Shown piece after piece: positions 1 to 12,070 of a DNA stretch of 64,000 nucleotides. Numbering within the stretch: position 1 is the stretch's first letter; each line of letters begins with the position of its first letter. This DNA comes from Heliocidaris tuberculata (Eukaryota; Echinodermata; Echinoidea; Camarodonta; Echinometridae). The notes beneath the pieces were generated by a model. The model worked only from the letters and a program-made list of their open reading frames with translations, searched no databases and was not told the DNA's origin. The stretch covers positions 6,595,655-6,659,654 of the forward strand of contig CM046838.1 in NCBI GenBank assembly GCA_025618425.1, in the 5' to 3' direction. The position numbers were made by a program, and so were the translations under genes.

Positions 1-87
1 TAAGTTGATATTAAATAAACGACAGATGCCCAGTTTTTTACACCTTTTTTTTTTTTAGGTTAAATAACCTACATGTCGTTTGTCAGA

Positions 88-98
88 ACAAAATGGGA
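88..98. repeat. LINE target-site duplication, 3'-side copy
   Basis: ACAAAATGGGA lies immediately beyond the poly-A (poly-T on the plus strand) of the L1-like element. An exact second copy is at 10107-10117. Confidence 0.85.
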
Positions 99-215
99 TT
101 TTTTTTTTATAATTCTGTTTTTATTAGTAAAGTCATAAAAAATCATAATAAATACAAATGATTAACATGATCAAGTTACAATAACACAGAGAATAGAAAA
201 TAAATTTTAAGAGAG

Positions 216-249
<34 letters not shown>

Positions 250-1206
250 CAGAGTTTCACATTACAAAGGTAAGACATATATACATTATTCAAAGGCGAA
301 GCTCCGAGATGAAGAAGGCGAGTCCAAGGCTCGACCCAAGAATGGCTCTTCTAGAAACGTGCAAACACAGGTACAGCACCAAAACAGCGATAAAAAGATT
401 GGATTAGGCAAGGCCGAGGGACGGGGAGATTAACTGCCCCTTATAAACGCCGTAAACACCCGTCAACCACCCCCCCCCCTCACTCTCTCTCTCTTTCTCT
501 CTCTCTGACACTCTTTTTCTTTCTCTCTCTGTCTCCTTCTTTCCTTCCCCCTCTTTCCCTCTCTCTCCCACAGTCATACAGATAATCGCTCCACCACTCG
601 AACCCCCAATCCAATCACACCATGATATTGTAAGATCATGGACCTATAGTATGGTGCAATACATCCGAAAATAAAGGCATACGAGCAATGATCATTGAAG
701 CTACAGCCCTAAATGGGTCCAAAGGTCAAAACTAAAATCTCGGAGGTGTGCCCTTGAAGTATATGAATATGCATATTAGGCAGAATAATAGAAAGAATGT
801 GCTTTACTTTGACAATTACAAGTAGCAGGCATAAATGGCATACCATATAGTGATAAAACAATCCTGTCTAACATTTGGCTAAGGATTTAAAGAAAGAAAG
901 AAAAAAAAAATCATAACAGGGATTGACAATTGCAAGCCTGCAGATAAATATGAGATACAGAAATCTACCATTCCTTATTAATTCCAGCAAAGGCTTGTAT
1001 GTTGAAGATGAAGTACATGTCGAAGGTTACAGGAATAAACCAGGAAAGAGCGAACAAGCCCCCCCCCCCCCCAAAAAAAGGAAATACATGTGTTAGATGC
1101 ATATTAATATGTGAAAAGTTAACTAAATACAATAAAAACATTACAAATACAAGTAGTATGTTTTTAGAGCGGGAAACAGTGCACATCATAATTGAAAACG
1201 CCATTT
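99..1206 (-). other. 3' UTR of the L1-like element
   Basis: Non-coding segment between the ORF2 stop and the poly-A end. It contains an adenine-rich tract near 213-247 (plus strand) and a CT microsatellite at about 477-575. I see no coding sequence here. Short ORFs such as 965-1204 are not supported by any recognisable protein. Confidence 0.7.
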
Positions 1207-4200
1207 TTAAAAGTGAACTGGAAGTTTGTTTCGTTTTTTTGCTGAGAAATACTCAATTTCTCTCTGTTTCTTGACAAAGCCTTTGAATGCAACAAAATTG
1301 GGGAGGTTGTTTTTAAACTTACAGGTGTAAATATAATATTTCAAAAGCAAAAACAAGTAAGTTATAAACTTATCACCACAAATACCAAATAATTCTTCAA
1401 AATTAGTTACAGTGATAAGATTCTTGCATTTCTGAGAAATTACATCCAAAAGATTTTGCCAGATTGACACCACCATATCACACTCACAAAACAAATGAAC
1501 CATTGTTTCATCTTTACTATTACACAGTGAGCAGTTGGGAGAATCTCTTCTTTTGATCTTAAAAAGAAAATCATTTAAGGCAATGGCCTTATGAAAAATC
1601 TTAAAATAAAAGGATCTCAGTTTTGTGTCAATAGTACAAGAAAAATTTGAAATGTGTACTTTCTCCCAGTCTGGGGAAACAGATACATGTACATTATCAG
1701 ACCAATATAAGTATCTCTTTTCAGGAGTTACAGAGCCAATGAGAATGTTGTATGTATTCTTTGGGACTTTCTTCATACTCAAGAGCTTTTTAACAACAGT
1801 TATATGAACCCCAAATATATCTACATCAACATTATTAATCCATTTTTCAGGTATATTTTTCATTAAAAAGTTGAATTTCTTTCTATCACCAGATGAGATA
1901 CCAAAATCTAAAACTAATTCTTCAAAAATTTTATGACCTGGAAATGGAGGGTTAAACAAATCAGAAATAGTCAAAATGTTATTTTCATACCATGATTCAT
2001 AAAAAAAAAATAGGATTTAGATTTCGAACGAATACATCTGTTGAACCACAGACACTGACAAGCACTTAATTCTGAATATTTATGGCCATAAAATTCAACA
2101 GTAGCTTCTTCTCAGAATAAATACCAAGCACGAAGAGATTCAACAAGTTGACTATTACCAAGCGATTTGAGGATATTTTCTGGAGCAAAGGAATTCCATA
2201 AAAAAGAAACATCATCATTAAATTTTTGTAAGAAAGAAAATTCAATACATTTCCAAGGGGCAATATAATTCACATCTAGGAGATTTTTCACCCAAACCAT
2301 CTTTTGGGCATTAGCAAAAGTTAAAGGATCAATCATTTTTAAGCCACATTCAGTATAGTTATTACACATCATTCTCCTCTGGACTCTGTCCTTTCCACCG
2401 TTCCAAATGAATTTAAAAAAAATTCTATTCAACTCTTTGAAAAATGAATGAGGAATTTTAATACAGAGCACAGAAAATAGAAATATCAGCTGTGGTAATA
2501 CCAATGCTTTTATGACACATACTTTGCCAATTAGAGAAAGATTTCTCATACGCCAACAATTTACAGTTTGCTCAATTCTTTTTAATTTAACTTTATAGTT
2601 TAGATCAAAAATCTGATCAGTATTCAAGGAAAAAGTAACTCCCAAGCATTTAAATTCAGATCTTTGCCAAGTTAAACCAAGATTTGAGAAAGGAAAATCC
2701 AAACACCCTTTTTTTGAACCAATCCATATAGCTTCTGTTTTACTGAAATTAAGCTTACACCCAGAGTGTTGACCAAATGTTGATAATGATTCAAATAATT
2801 GAGAAAAGGAATTGTTGGACCCATCCGTAAAACAAACAGAATCATCAGTGAACATACTGGTTTTAGCCTCTTCATCCTCAAAAGGAATGCCTCTTATTAG
2901 GTCATTTTGACGAATAGAGAGTGCCATAATCTCGATAACAAAAAGAAAGAGATAGGGTGAGATTGGGCAACCTTGAAATATTCCTCTTTTCATAGAGATG
3001 CTATTAGATAAAAAACCATTATTAATAACATAGCTGTGACGAGCAGAATACAAGGTTTTAATAGAATCGATACATTTATTACCAAAATTGAATTTTTCTA
3101 GGGTTTGAAATAAAAAATTATGGGAGACGCTATCAAAGGCCTTCTCGATATCAAGTAAAACGATCGAACCAGGAGTGTCATTAGATTGAGTATACTCAAT
3201 GATATCTAAAATAAAACGGATATTATGACCAATATTTCTCCCTTGCAAAAAACCAGATTGGTCAACATGAATAAGGTAATGTAGGCAGCGTTTCAAGCGG
3301 TTGGCAATGCATTTGGCTAAAATTTTATAATCAGTGGTCAAAAGGGTAATAGGTCTGTAATTTTTAATAAACAAGGGGTCTTTATCTTTCTTGGGGAGAA
3401 GAGTAATTATACCGTTCCTTTGGGATGCCGACATAGAACCATTATGCAGAGAGAAATTAAAGGAATTTAGAAGCACATCACAAATGTCTGACCAAAACAC
3501 GATATAAAACTCAACCGGTAGTCCATCTAACCCTGGAGTTTTATTCATCTTCATGGATTTGATCACATTGAACAATTCACTTTTGGAAAGAGGGGCCTCC
3601 AAAAACTGTTTATCATCCTCATGCAATTGAGGTATGGTGATATTATTCAAGTATGCTTCATGAGCCTTATTATCTAATGAACTTTGGGGAATAGAATATA
3701 ATTTGCTGTAAAATTCATGTATATTATTCAAGATATCTTTAGAGTCTGTAATCAAATTACCGGCATTATCTTTCAGTTTATTAATATTTTTCTTTTGCCA
3801 AGACCTATTTTCCAGGTTACAAAAATATTTACTACTTTTCTCGCCTTCTTCTAGCCATCTTACCCTAGATCTAATTATTAATCCTTTTGTTTCAAAATCA
3901 TAAAGTTTATTCAGTTTGTCTCCCATTTCATCTAGCTGTGAAAACAAAGGGTCATCAGGTAAGGCTGGATTATTAGATAGATGAGATTTGATCTTGTCAA
4001 TGCCTTCCAGTAATTTATTTCTTTCTTTATTCCTTTCCCTTTTCTTTCGTGCAGAGTATTCAATAGCGACCCCAGTGATGAAACATTTCAAGGAATCCCA
4101 TAGTATATTATCATCACATTGAGAGTCTTTATGAATTACCTTAAATTCCTTAATTTGTTCCTTAATCAGATTGATGAAATCAGAATCATGATATAAATAA

Positions 4201-4955
4201 TGAGTATTTAATTTCCAGTATCCTCTACCTTTAAGGGGATGGTTATCAGTGAAATGAACTGAAACACATGAATGATCAGACTGAATTCCAGGTAAAATTC
4301 TTGATTTTCCACAATTATTCAAAAAATTATTTGAGACTAGTATAAAGTCTAATCTGGATAAGACTCGAGGGGATTTCTGATGTCTTGTATACTTTTTCGA
4401 ATTGGGATTAAAAGCCCGCCAAACATCACTCAAACCATATTCATCTATCAAAGCTGAAAGCATATCACTTGATTTTATATTACAATGTTGAAGCCTGGAA
4501 CCCTGATAATCAAGTGGGCCAAGGACAGTATTAAAATCACCAGCTACTAATAGAGAGGAAATGTCAAATTTATCAATTTCAGCAAATAACTCAAGAAAAA
4601 AATCAGGGTCGTCATTATTGGGAGCATATACATTTACTAACGTTATGGGAAGATCGTTTACTGTGGAGTTTAAAATTAAAAATCTACCATTTTGGTCTCT
4701 ATAAATAGAATTCACCTTGAAGTTTATTGATTTTCTAACAAGAATTGCTACACCACGACTATTAGAGGTAAAAGAGGCAAAAAATGCATGTTCCCCCCAC
4801 TGAGAATGCCATAATCTTTCATCATTAAAACCAGAATGAGTTTCTTGAAGAAACAGAATGTCACAATCAAGGGAGCGAAAGTAATGAAAATTTTTTCTCC
4901 TTTTGACATAATCCTGCAACCCTCGACAATTGAATGAATGTAATTTTATATACAT
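1207..4955 (-). pseudogene. L1-like ORF2: AP endonuclease and reverse transcriptase, two frameshifts
   Basis: This is the LINE replication protein. The first frame (4955-2112, 947 residues) opens with an AP-endonuclease domain: SFNCRGL near residue 8, a QETH motif near 37, VNVYAPN near 110 and GDFN near 138. The reverse transcriptase domain follows, with GLDGLPVEFY near residue 480, LLDIEKAFDSVSH, GCPISPYLF, and a catalytic box that reads FTDD (2841-2852) rather than the common F/YADD. The frame breaks near 2110 and again at an A-run near 2000 (a T-run on the coding strand). The C-terminus resumes as SWYENNILTIS (1970-2000) and runs to 1207, including a CSLC...HLFCEC zinc-like motif usual in this clade. 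The intact product would be about 1,240 residues. It is decayed by indels but otherwise well preserved. Confidence 0.88.
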
Positions 4956-5860
4956 AATATATCGCTAAATATAACACTTCTATCATTATACTTAATACAT
5001 GTACAAAAACAAGCCCATACAAGTATCAAAATGTTACTCAAAGCAAAACTGAATACCCAATTGAGGTAACAGAAGATGAACCTGCCCTGACCAGATAATA
5101 AAAGGAGACTGTCACATGAAAAGAAAAAAGAAAACAAGTACAAATGCGTGTAACTGCCGTAGATTCTGCCTGTAATAAACAAAATAAAAGAATAAAAAAA
5201 ATGAATAAAGAAAAACAAATCAACGAAACGAATTAAGACTAACATATAAAAGGAGTGGAAGCGCAAGATAAAAAGACAGGACCTCAAATCAAAATTCGGT
5301 CCTGTTCAATAACGCAAGGCAAGTTTGACACAACAGCAGCAGCAACCATAAATTTGTCTAAAACCAACAACTTATTTCATAGATACCAAATGACCTTTCA
5401 CACTAAAAAGTAACATCTCAGTGTATAAATACACAATGTGTGGATATTTGGTACCCAATAAGTGTCTGAAATGACAGAAACAAAAGTTCTATATCACAAA
5501 TTAAATCTCAATATAAGCAAAAAGACGGATTCATACATTTGTAAAAATACAAAATCCAGCTTAACGTTATAAATATCCGAATAATATGGAAAGTAGACAT
5601 AAATAAAAGCTATGTACTTGTAAAACCTCCATACATAACAAGAGAAAGCATAAAACTAATCAAGTTGGACTGTAATCAAAGTTACTCCCAATAACCAAAA
5701 ACAGCATACTACATGTATTTCTAACTACAAACAATCATCCCCATATATAAAGAACAGTAAACAGAAATACTCAAACACTTTTGAAAGTAAAAGGATGAAT
5801 ATCACAGAATGAACCAATCCCGATAGTGGATTGACAGTCAGAGTCACAACTACAAGACCT
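4956..5860 (-). other. Spacer between LINE ORF1 and ORF2
   Basis: About 900 bp separate the ORF1 stop (5861) from the ORF2 start (4955). The minus-strand ORF at 4946-5287 is hydrophobic, low in complexity and unlike any LINE protein, so I treat this stretch as non-coding. The gap is long for an L1-type element. Confidence 0.5.
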
Positions 5861-6140
5861 TCAATTTTCCTGAGCTTTCTCTATAAGCGATCTTGGCCGG
5901 GAATAGGAAAAATGGATTCTTCCCCTGAGAGCGATACGGTTCTTTCTCAGTTGACGCACTCTTCTACTGTAATCCTCTGCAGCATACAGCTTGTTTCCAT
6001 GATAATTCTCTCCCTTGAATTTCTTGACACACTCAGACCTCACCTTTTCTTTCCGGGAGAAAGACGAAAAGCACACATGAATCATACGTGGCTTGGGAGA
6101 CTTTGAAGCATCACCTTGAGGATGTTGACCTTGTTGAGCC
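5861..6140 (-). pseudogene. L1-like ORF1, C-terminal part (downstream of Harbinger insertion)
   Basis: This is the 3' half of the LINE ORF1 RNA-binding/chaperone-type protein, about 90 residues, continuing in the reading frame of the segment at 9382-9983. The join at the insertion site falls in a DPK-A stretch (target TAA). Typical late ORF1 features are a basic stretch around SRKEKVRSECVKKFKG and ...YSRRVRQLRKNRIALRG near the C-terminus. The open frame that continues to 6214 is only Harbinger terminal sequence read through by chance. Confidence 0.75.
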
Positions 6141-6564
6141 TTAGGGGCTTTCACACCGGAATTTGCGTAGAGTTGCGTAGAGTTACGTAGTGTTGCGTAG
6201 CGACTACGCAACACTACGCTGCCATACGCTGTGCCTACGCAAGTCTACCCAAGTCTACGCCGAGGAACGCAAAATAGGTACGCGGGAGGGGCTCAAAAAA
6301 TTAAACATGTTTAATTTGTTGGCGTACTGTCTGCGTAGAGCCAGAGAACGCAGTTTATACGCAAGCCTACGCAACACTACGCCACTGTACGCCATTCCTA
6401 CGTAACACTACGCCAAAATGCCCCGGTTTCTCAAAATACATTTTGAGACTTGCGCATGGAATGGCGTAGTGTTGCGTACTGTGGCGTATAGACCGACGTA
6501 GACTTGCGTAGACTTGCGTAGACCTGGCGTACATTTGCGTATAGTTGCTTATAGTTACTTGAAT

Positions 6565-7747
6565 TTGGCGTACTCATGCTGGATCCTACTGTTTTTCATC
6601 AGTTATTATTATGATCCATTAAAGTTTAGTATTGTGCTTGTTATCTTCACTGAACTTCACAATTAAAAAAAAAAAAGATCCGTGTAAGCAGGAGTTTAGT
6701 TTGTTTGTTTTATTTGCTGTCTTTTAGCTGTTAGTTTACTTCAAAGTCGAAGTTATTCAAAGCTTCTTTTTATCAGTCATGCAACATTACATTAAAATTG
6801 TCAGTGAACAAGAGTTAAAATGCCACTGCTTTCAGACTGTTATTCTTTACTATATGATAAAATTATATTTGATTAATAAAAACAATTAAAATACAGTGAG
6901 GCAACATGACTTGGTTTAAGGGGGTCTCTTTTGTCAACCTTTACAATGCAAACAAAGATTAGCCATAATGTATTTGTATTGGAGCAAAGTGTAAGAAACA
7001 TTGTAGTAGACAGTCAAAAGTTGTCCAGAATTTGATTTAAGCACAGTATCACACCTTATAATTGCTCTGTAGATCGCAAGGCAGTCTTATAACAGTCTTT
7101 TTATTAAAATAGCTGTGGTATGATCTACAAAAAGCAGATTTGTTAAAAAAGAGTGTTTTGTTAAATGAATACAACTATATCTAGTTCAGTTGTTTCATTG
7201 GGTACATATTATAAACCTTTCACTAAAGAATATATATGCAGTGCAGAATCTAGATAGACTAGTATTCAAGACACGAGTAAACAATATAAAATTTAAAATA
7301 TAAAAGTCAGAAATCCTACCAACTACTCATCTTTTAAGCAGTAAACACGTGGAAACATTCATTAATCTTATTTTCTTCTATCCCCCTTGTTTTACGCAAA
7401 TTGCTGTTCCAGTCATACTTCAGACATGTAAGTCTGAAAAAGAAACCAATTATTATTACTTGTATACTAGTCTGTTCTCCATGACAAAGTAAAGGTCACA
7501 TTCATGTAAGATTCTTTGTTTTTCTACAGTTTGTTTACACAATAAATTCAACTGTTTGAACAAAATAAAACATATTCTTTGTGTATTTATTCATTATAAG
7601 TTCGAAAGTGTTTTTTTTAAAGGAAACATCTTCGTTTAAGCAAAAATAAAACACTCATTTAAGTCAGTAATAGAACATTGTCCAAAAATGTTCGTGTTGC
7701 CGTGGTAGAGGAAGCTGCTGTATTGTCAGGCAAAGTGTCACACTATT
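6565..7747. other. Non-coding interior of the Harbinger element
   Basis: AT-rich stretch between the left subterminal repeats and the transposase stop. I see no ORF with recognisable protein features and no Myb/SANT domain. It may hold UTR or intron sequence of the element. Confidence 0.5.
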
Positions 7748-9033
7748 CTAATTACTAATCATGAGTATATCATCTTGCCACGGTACACTTCCAGGAGGAG
7801 AGTTGACATACTCCACCAGGTAGTTTCTTTGCTCTTTGGCTGCTCTGCTTGTGTTGCCACGACACAAGTGTTCCATGTCTGGCAGTTGTGCATCATGTCT
7901 CCACGAGCCAGGGATTATTTCGTGATTATGTTGTGCGTCCTCTTGGTCAAGTGTTGCTACGTTGACTGTAGGGTTTTTGAGTCGTAGAAAGTTGTGCAGG
8001 ACACAACAAGCATGGGTGATCTTGATGACTCTTTCTGGAGGGCAAAGTGACGGAACCGAGCTGCTAGAAGACCGAAAGCGTTTTCTACAACGCGCCTGGC
8101 CCTTGACAGTCTGTAGTTGTAGACTCTCTGCTGATGAGTCATGTTGCGAAGTGGCAGAGGCTTCATTAACCAAGTCTTGAGAGCAAATGCGTCATCTCCC
8201 ACTAGGAAGTATTCCAGCGGCTGGTCGTCATGAGGGAGAGGGTCTGCTTCAGGCAAGTTCAGCTTTCCTGTCTCAATTGTTGCCTTGAAAGGGTTCCCGT
8301 TAAACACACCAGCATCAGATCCAGAGCCAGTCTGTCCGATGTCCACATACATAAATCTGTATTGAGCATCTACAATTGCAAGCAGTACAATAGAGAAAAA
8401 TCCCTTGTAATTATAGAATAAGCTGCCACTCTTTGCAGGCTTCCGTATTGCAACATGCTTGCCATCTATCGCACCTACGCAATGAGGAAAGTTCCAGCGC
8501 TTGTAGAAATCTTGAGCCACTTGTTTCCATCCCTCTTGTGTATCTGGGCACATGAGAACTTCATCGGATAACTCTTCAATTATAGCCTGGCACACTTGGG
8601 GAATAAAACCACAAATCGTGTTGTGGGCTACTCGAAATCCATACTGAAGTGTCTTGTAGCTGTTTCCGGTGGCCAGAAATCTCAAGGTTATAGCTAACTT
8701 CAAACCAGGTTCTAAAGACATTCGGTAGTTCTGTTTGGTTATTCTTGGTGCGATGCGTGTCAAGAGTTCATGGAAAGCCTGGGGCTCCATCCGCATGAAA
8801 TTGGTAAATGCGGTTACATTCTCGGCATGCAGTTCTTTCATCAACTGTTCATATTGTCCTAGCAAGGGCCTGCGTTTGATCCAAGGCTTGACCCACACAC
8901 GTCTTCTAATTCTCACAAGAGCTTGCTTCCTTCTTTTTTCCTGTTCTTCCAATCGTTCGTGCTCCGCCATTATAGCGTTTCTAGGGCTTCCAAATGCCGA
9001 AGGATAACAGCTTTTTGGAATGGACTTAAACAA
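7748..9033 (-). pseudogene. Harbinger DDE transposase (HARBI1-like), frameshifted
   Basis: DDE-type nuclease of the PIF/Harbinger superfamily (DDE_Tnp_4 family; HARBI1 is the domesticated vertebrate relative). The N-terminus carries a basic RRRVWVKPWIKRRPLLGQY block. The catalytic triad is visible as GAIDGKHVAI (first Asp), SDAGVFNG (second Asp) and RRVVENAFGLL (Glu). The frame starting at 9033 runs through the Glu motif, then goes out of frame near 8035-8055. The C-terminus resumes in another frame as ERVIKITHACCVLHNFLR and ends at the stop at 7748. A short deletion at the break is likely, because the segment between ARFRHFA and PERVIK is shorter than expected. All catalytic residues remain, but the copy is probably inactive. 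Confidence 0.88.
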
Positions 9034-9381
9034 CTCATTATCTTTTGATTCTACTTCACAGCAGTACAGTGTTCCCGGACAGCAGGCAAGAGTTGCTTGA
9101 GAAGTTCATAAGGCGGGAAATGCTATAGGCCTAATGATTTTTTCTTTCTTTTTTTTCATCTTCGCTTGCGCACAGAATCCGTACGCAACCGTAAGCAACG
9201 CTACGCAGACTTAACGCCTGACCTACGTAAGTGTACGTGGACAAGTTACGCAACCCTACGCTACCCTACGCAGGGACTACGCCGATCCATCATTTGTTTT
9301 TTCATGAGTACGCAGCGAATTTTGGCGTACTCCCTACGCAACTCTACGCAACTCTACGCAAATCCCGGTGTGAAAGCCCCT

Positions 9382-9983
9382 TTAGGGTCATGAACCTGAG
9401 CTGGGGGCAGCTTCGTTGGAGTGCGATGTACCCGCTCTATGGAGTAGTCGTTGGATGACGACCCCACAAACTTCTGTAGCACGTCGCTCATCGTATTCCA
9501 ACAGTCCTCCTCATCACCAACCTCAGGAACCCCGTGAAACACGAGATTATTCCTACGCGATCGATTCTCCAAGTCATCTATAAGCAACTTGCATGAAGAA
9601 TTTTCCTCTTGAAGCTGGGCCAGGGTCTTTTTCATTGCCTCAACCTCCATCTCAAAGCTCGTTATCTTATTGTCATGTACATCAACTCTTGTAGACAGTT
9701 CGCCGAGCCTTTTACACAACAGCGCATCAATGGTGTTTTCCATACGATTTTCGAAGTCAGCGAAAAACGTGACAAACCAACCTGGAGCTGCATGTGGGGC
9801 TTGATTCAGCACGTCGCTAGGACTCGGAGGTGATCTCTCGCCGTCCGTGGCCCCGGACATCTCGATACTCGTGCTGGGCACGGTAGACTTATCATCGCAG
9901 TCCAACTTCGCCTTCTTTTTTGATGGTTTCGTAGGGGTTTCCGGGGGTGAATTCCTTCCTTTTGCTGTCCTTTTCTGATCCAT
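9382..9983 (-). pseudogene. L1-like ORF1, N-terminal part (interrupted by Harbinger)
   Basis: This encodes the start of the LINE ORF1 protein. A basic, Ser/Pro-rich N-terminus (MDQKRTAKGRNSPPETPTKP) is followed by a heptad-rich coiled-coil segment (about residues 85-140). Then comes the signature DDLENRSRRNNLVFHGVPE, which matches the start of the RRM-like core of L1/Tx1 ORF1p. The natural frame breaks at the Harbinger insertion after ...VHDPK. Together with 5861-6140 the ancestral protein was about 290-300 residues. The start codon at 9983 is the first Met and lies about 120 bp inside the 5' end defined by the target-site duplication. Confidence 0.82.
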
Positions 9984-10106
9984 AATTTACTTGATCCTGA
10001 GACACTAAGATATCGCAATAAAAATCCCGCTAATGTTGGAATTTAAACAAAATTTCCGAGCTCAAAAGGAACCCATCCGGTTACTGCGGTGGTCACGTGC
10101 CCTCTC
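9984..10106 (-). promoter_or_regulatory. 5' UTR / presumed internal promoter of the L1-like element
   Basis: GC-richer leader between the ORF1 start codon and the 5' end defined by the target-site duplication. It includes a CACGTG E-box-like palindrome near 10094. Promoter function is inferred from position; LINE 5' UTRs generally carry an internal promoter. Confidence 0.45.
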
Positions 10107-10117
10107 ACAAAATGGGA
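10107..10117. repeat. LINE target-site duplication, 5'-side copy
   Basis: Exact ACAAAATGGGA, matching 88-98. It fixes the 5' end of the L1-like element at 10106, about 120 bp upstream of the ORF1 start codon. Confidence 0.85.
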
Positions 10118-11144
10118 AATTTATTTTTTATTTATTTATTTTTTTTCATTTCTTTCGGGTCCTATAAAGGAGAGAGGGCGTCTTAGAAAATATTTAGCTT
10201 GTTTGCGTAGATTACATAATAGATAGGGTGCGGTCGAGTGAAAGTGAAGGTGTGTACGTGTAACATTGACTGAGTGCAGTTAAATGGAAGACCGAGGTTC
10301 GAGTTGGGCGTGTGTGAGAGCCAGTATCATAAATTGTGTGTCGTGGAATTGCTACCAGAGCCTTGATTTTTTATTTGGCGCCAGCAGATAAATTCTACAG
10401 ACGACACCGGTAGTGCGATATCCTTCATGCCAGAAACCTCATTTTCCTGCCATAAGACCACTTTGTCGAGATAACTGTAACAATTTACTGCAATTTGGTT
10501 ATCTTGTTTAAAACAAATATGGCCGTAATTTAATAGTGTTGGGCACTGAAGTACTTATTCATACCATTATAAATGCCATAAATTGTATGATCAAAATCAA
10601 TATTATTTTGGTAGAAAGAAAATGTCTTTATTTTCAAGGAGAAAATGTTTTATTGTAAATTACTTCGTAGATGTATTGGAATTAATAACGCACCAATTAA
10701 AACAGAGATGTTCGTGCACAAGCATTTAACTATCGTTCTCACGATTGTCGATCGATAATAAGGTTGATGAACAAATTAGAAATCTAAAGCATGTTGTGCT
10801 AGAAGGGACTTTATTTCTCTAACCAGTTTTTAAATGCATAACAAAATTTATATTGATGATCCTAATCCTCTTGAAATGAAAGGTTGCAAACAAACAATAT
10901 AATCCCTACATTTCATTCTTCATTTTACATGGGAAATACATCGTAAAGATATAAGTGCTGTAAATCTAGAACATATTTACATGTATTATGAGGAATGTAT
11001 TGGTGATTTTATTCATAGCCGTTAACCAGGGTGAGATAACTCCGTTTACCAGAGATGAGATAACTCCGTGTACCAGGGACAAGATTGTTCATTCATCATG
11101 ACGCTCCGAGTGGTACGCTGAGCCTAGTGTTATTCATCAGCCGA
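10118..11144. other. Intergenic flank, no gene seen
   Basis: Low-complexity TTTA-rich start, then AT-rich sequence without supported ORFs. Just before the foldback element there is a short local repeat, GATAACTCCGT(G/T)TACCAG, near 11035-11080. Confidence 0.5.
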
Positions 11145-11154
11145 GGACTATCTG

Positions 11155-12070
11155 CCCCCCCCCCCGGGGGGGGGGGGGCACTCAGGTATATTGGTGTACA
11201 CATGCGTGTCCATGGATTTAAGAAATGCCCCCTAAACAAGTTTCATACTTTGGTGAAAAGACACCCCTTAACAAGGATTTCGCGTGCTTTTTTTGGTAAA
11301 AATTACCCCTTAGCGAAGATTTCGCGTGTTTTTTCATAAAAATTACCCCCCTAAACAGGTTTGATTGAAATATTACTCCCTAAACGCGTTTGGCCGCATT
11401 CCGTTCAGCACCCCCTTTTTGTTGAAAATCGGCGTTTTCGGACCCCTTAAAGGGGGTACCCAATGCTGAAACACTGTTAGTTCATTTAAAAGATCACGAT
11501 TTTATTAGCAGAAAATCATCTGCCTTAATTTAAAAAAAAATTCGTGTTGCCAGAAAAATCCCCGAAATATGGTAAGACTTCAGGATATTTTGGCCCCTCA
11601 GCTGTGTCCCAATTTCAGCTAGGTAACCACAATGACGTCAAAGTGGTTACCCAGGTTCGCGTATTGCAGATGTGTTGCGCGCTAGACTGTACAAAATGCA
11701 TTATACCTTGCGCGCATTTTGCTAGAATAATTGCGCGACAAGGTAACCACTTTGACGTCATTGTGGTTACCTAGCTGAAACTGGGACACAGCTGAGGGGC
11801 CAAAATATAAAATATCCTGAAATCTTACCATATTTCGGGGATTTTCTGGCAACACGAATTAAAAAATTTTTTTAGGCAGATGAGTTTCTTCTAATAAAAT
11901 CATGATCTTTTAAATGAACTAACATTGTTTCAGCATTGGGTACCCCCTTTAACCATGCCCTTAACACGTAACGCGCGTTACGCGTCCTGGATGAAAAAAA
12001 GACCCCTTTTTTACGCGTTTTTTTGGACGGGCATGTGTACACTAATAAACCTGAGTGCCCCCCCCCCCCG
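11155..12070. mobile_element. Foldback/MITE-like element with 10-bp target-site duplication
   Basis: The element is almost entirely one long inverted repeat. The left arm (GGCACTCAGGT...GTGTACACATG) is mirrored at the right end (CATGTGTACAC...ACCTGAGTGCC). About 230 bp around 11440-11665 is near-identical in inverse to 11740-11955, with a small loop near 11665-11740. GGACTATCTG occurs directly at both borders (11145-11154 and 12071-12080), which indicates transposition with a 9-10 bp duplication, as in MuDR- or foldback-type elements. It has no coding capacity. Both arms also contain a smaller palindrome centred on TGACGTCA. Confidence 0.85.

Larger units (their letters stand above)
6144..9381 (-). 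mobile_element. PIF/Harbinger DNA transposon inserted in LINE ORF1
   Basis: The terminal inverted repeats begin GGGGCTTTCACACCGG at 6144 and are mirrored at the right end (CCGGTGTGAAAGCCCC, about 9366-9380). They continue inward with TTGCGTAGAGTTGCGTAGAGT-type sequence. The target-site duplication is TTA (6141-6143 and 9382-9384), the superfamily's usual 3-bp TTA/TAA, with one extra T at the right boundary. Both subterminal regions (6160-6560 and 9175-9365) are packed with TACGCAA/TTGCGTA words in both orientations, probably transposase-binding sites. The only recognised gene is the transposase on the minus strand. The second Harbinger gene (Myb/SANT-like) is not evident. It inserted after the LINE because it splits LINE ORF1. 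Confidence 0.9.
99..10106 (-). mobile_element. Full-length L1-like non-LTR retrotransposon with nested Harbinger
   Basis: The element reads right to left: short 5' UTR, ORF1, spacer, ORF2, roughly 1.1 kb 3' UTR, an AATAAA-like signal near 118-124 and a poly-A tail (T run at 99-107). It is flanked by an exact 11-bp direct repeat, ACAAAATGGGA, at 88-98 and 10107-10117. The right copy sits at the 5' end and the left copy directly after the poly-A, as expected for target-primed reverse transcription. Subtracting the nested Harbinger (6144-9381) leaves about 6.8 kb, the size of a full-length L1/Tx1-clade element. ORF2 carries two frameshifts and ORF1 is split, so the copy is inactive. The clade call rests on the GLDGLPVEFY motif, the endonuclease/RT order and the C-terminal Cys/His motif. 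A finer family name cannot be given from the sequence alone. Confidence 0.88.

Noticed and set aside
7775..8421. Plus-strand ORFs across the transposase
   Set aside because: Antisense shadows of the Harbinger transposase, which has clear catalytic motifs on the minus strand.
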